This document shows positions 63,989-64,000 of a stretch of 64,000 nt of DNA, one piece after another. The notes under the pieces are model-generated. The model did no database searches, was not told where the DNA came from, and was given only the letters and a program-made list of their open reading frames with translations. The DNA lies in contig OX328111.1 of the NCBI GenBank assembly GCA_946811185.2, positions 39,668,388 to 39,732,387 on the forward strand, written 5' to 3'. Both the position numbers and the translations under genes were made by a program. Within the stretch, counting starts at the first letter, position 1. Each line of letters begins with the position of its first letter. Source of the DNA: Hippopus hippopus. Its lineage: Eukaryota; Mollusca; Bivalvia; Cardiida; Cardiidae.

Positions 63989-64000
63989 TTAACTCTTTAC
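63989..64000 (-). mobile_element. M1 left terminus, cut by window end
   Basis: TTAACTCTTTAC is the standard M1 end; the rest lies outside the window. Confidence 0.6.

Overview
The window is eukaryotic, AT-rich and almost entirely repetitive. The best fit is a marine bivalve mollusc, probably a clam-type heterodont. The basis is the mix of repeats: 'pearl'/Helentron-like elements with tandem cores and ACGG-rich tails, tRNA-derived SINEs, an RNase H-bearing LINE, and very many short TTAA-bounded palindromic elements. There are no bacterial operons, rRNA genes or CRISPR arrays, and no long intact coding sequence. All boundaries and family assignments were made by eye, and species identity is an inference.

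Layout. (1) Positions 1-24585 are a macrosatellite of about 2981-bp units: eight full copies plus a decayed edge, running off the left end. Each unit holds a block of four ~240-bp subrepeats and a block of four ~290-bp subrepeats. (2) Positions 24581-29440 hold what looks like part of a minus-strand gene. Two homologous short exons (25115-25199 and 29353-29440) are separated by a nested pair of Helentron-like elements (25699-29078). (3) Positions 29441-35600 are intronic or intergenic sequence with several MITEs. (4) Positions 35603-37195 are a decayed LINE with a 55-bp fold-back at its 5' edge and a second LINE 3' end behind it. (5) Positions 37500-49000 contain scattered MITEs, a hAT-like element beside a possible terminal exon (41105-41217), a tRNA-SINE, a cysteine-rich terminal exon with a poly(A) signal (45145-45288), and another nested Helentron-like pair (46217-48297). 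(6) Positions 49670-56450 are one Helentron-like element split by a SINE and by a 4.3-kb TTAA-flanked transposon. That transposon carries a broken THAP-domain exon and is itself full of smaller insertions. (7) Positions 56700-64000 are dominated by two families of TTAA-bounded palindromic MITEs, many joined end to end by shared TTAA sites, plus a second ~145-bp tandem-core element.

How it fits together. Most of the sequence is a record of successive transposition. Several insertions can be dated relative to one another because an uninterrupted relative of the target is present in the same window. Two MITE families (called M1 and M2 here) share one plan: TTAA target, CCCTT-like termini and a large central palindrome. 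Four Helentron-like families (called X, Y, Z and W here) share another: a palindromic head, tandem core, ACGG-rich stretch and hairpin tail, with end sequences that co-vary within each family. The few credible host-coding segments are short single exons, so no complete gene can be called.
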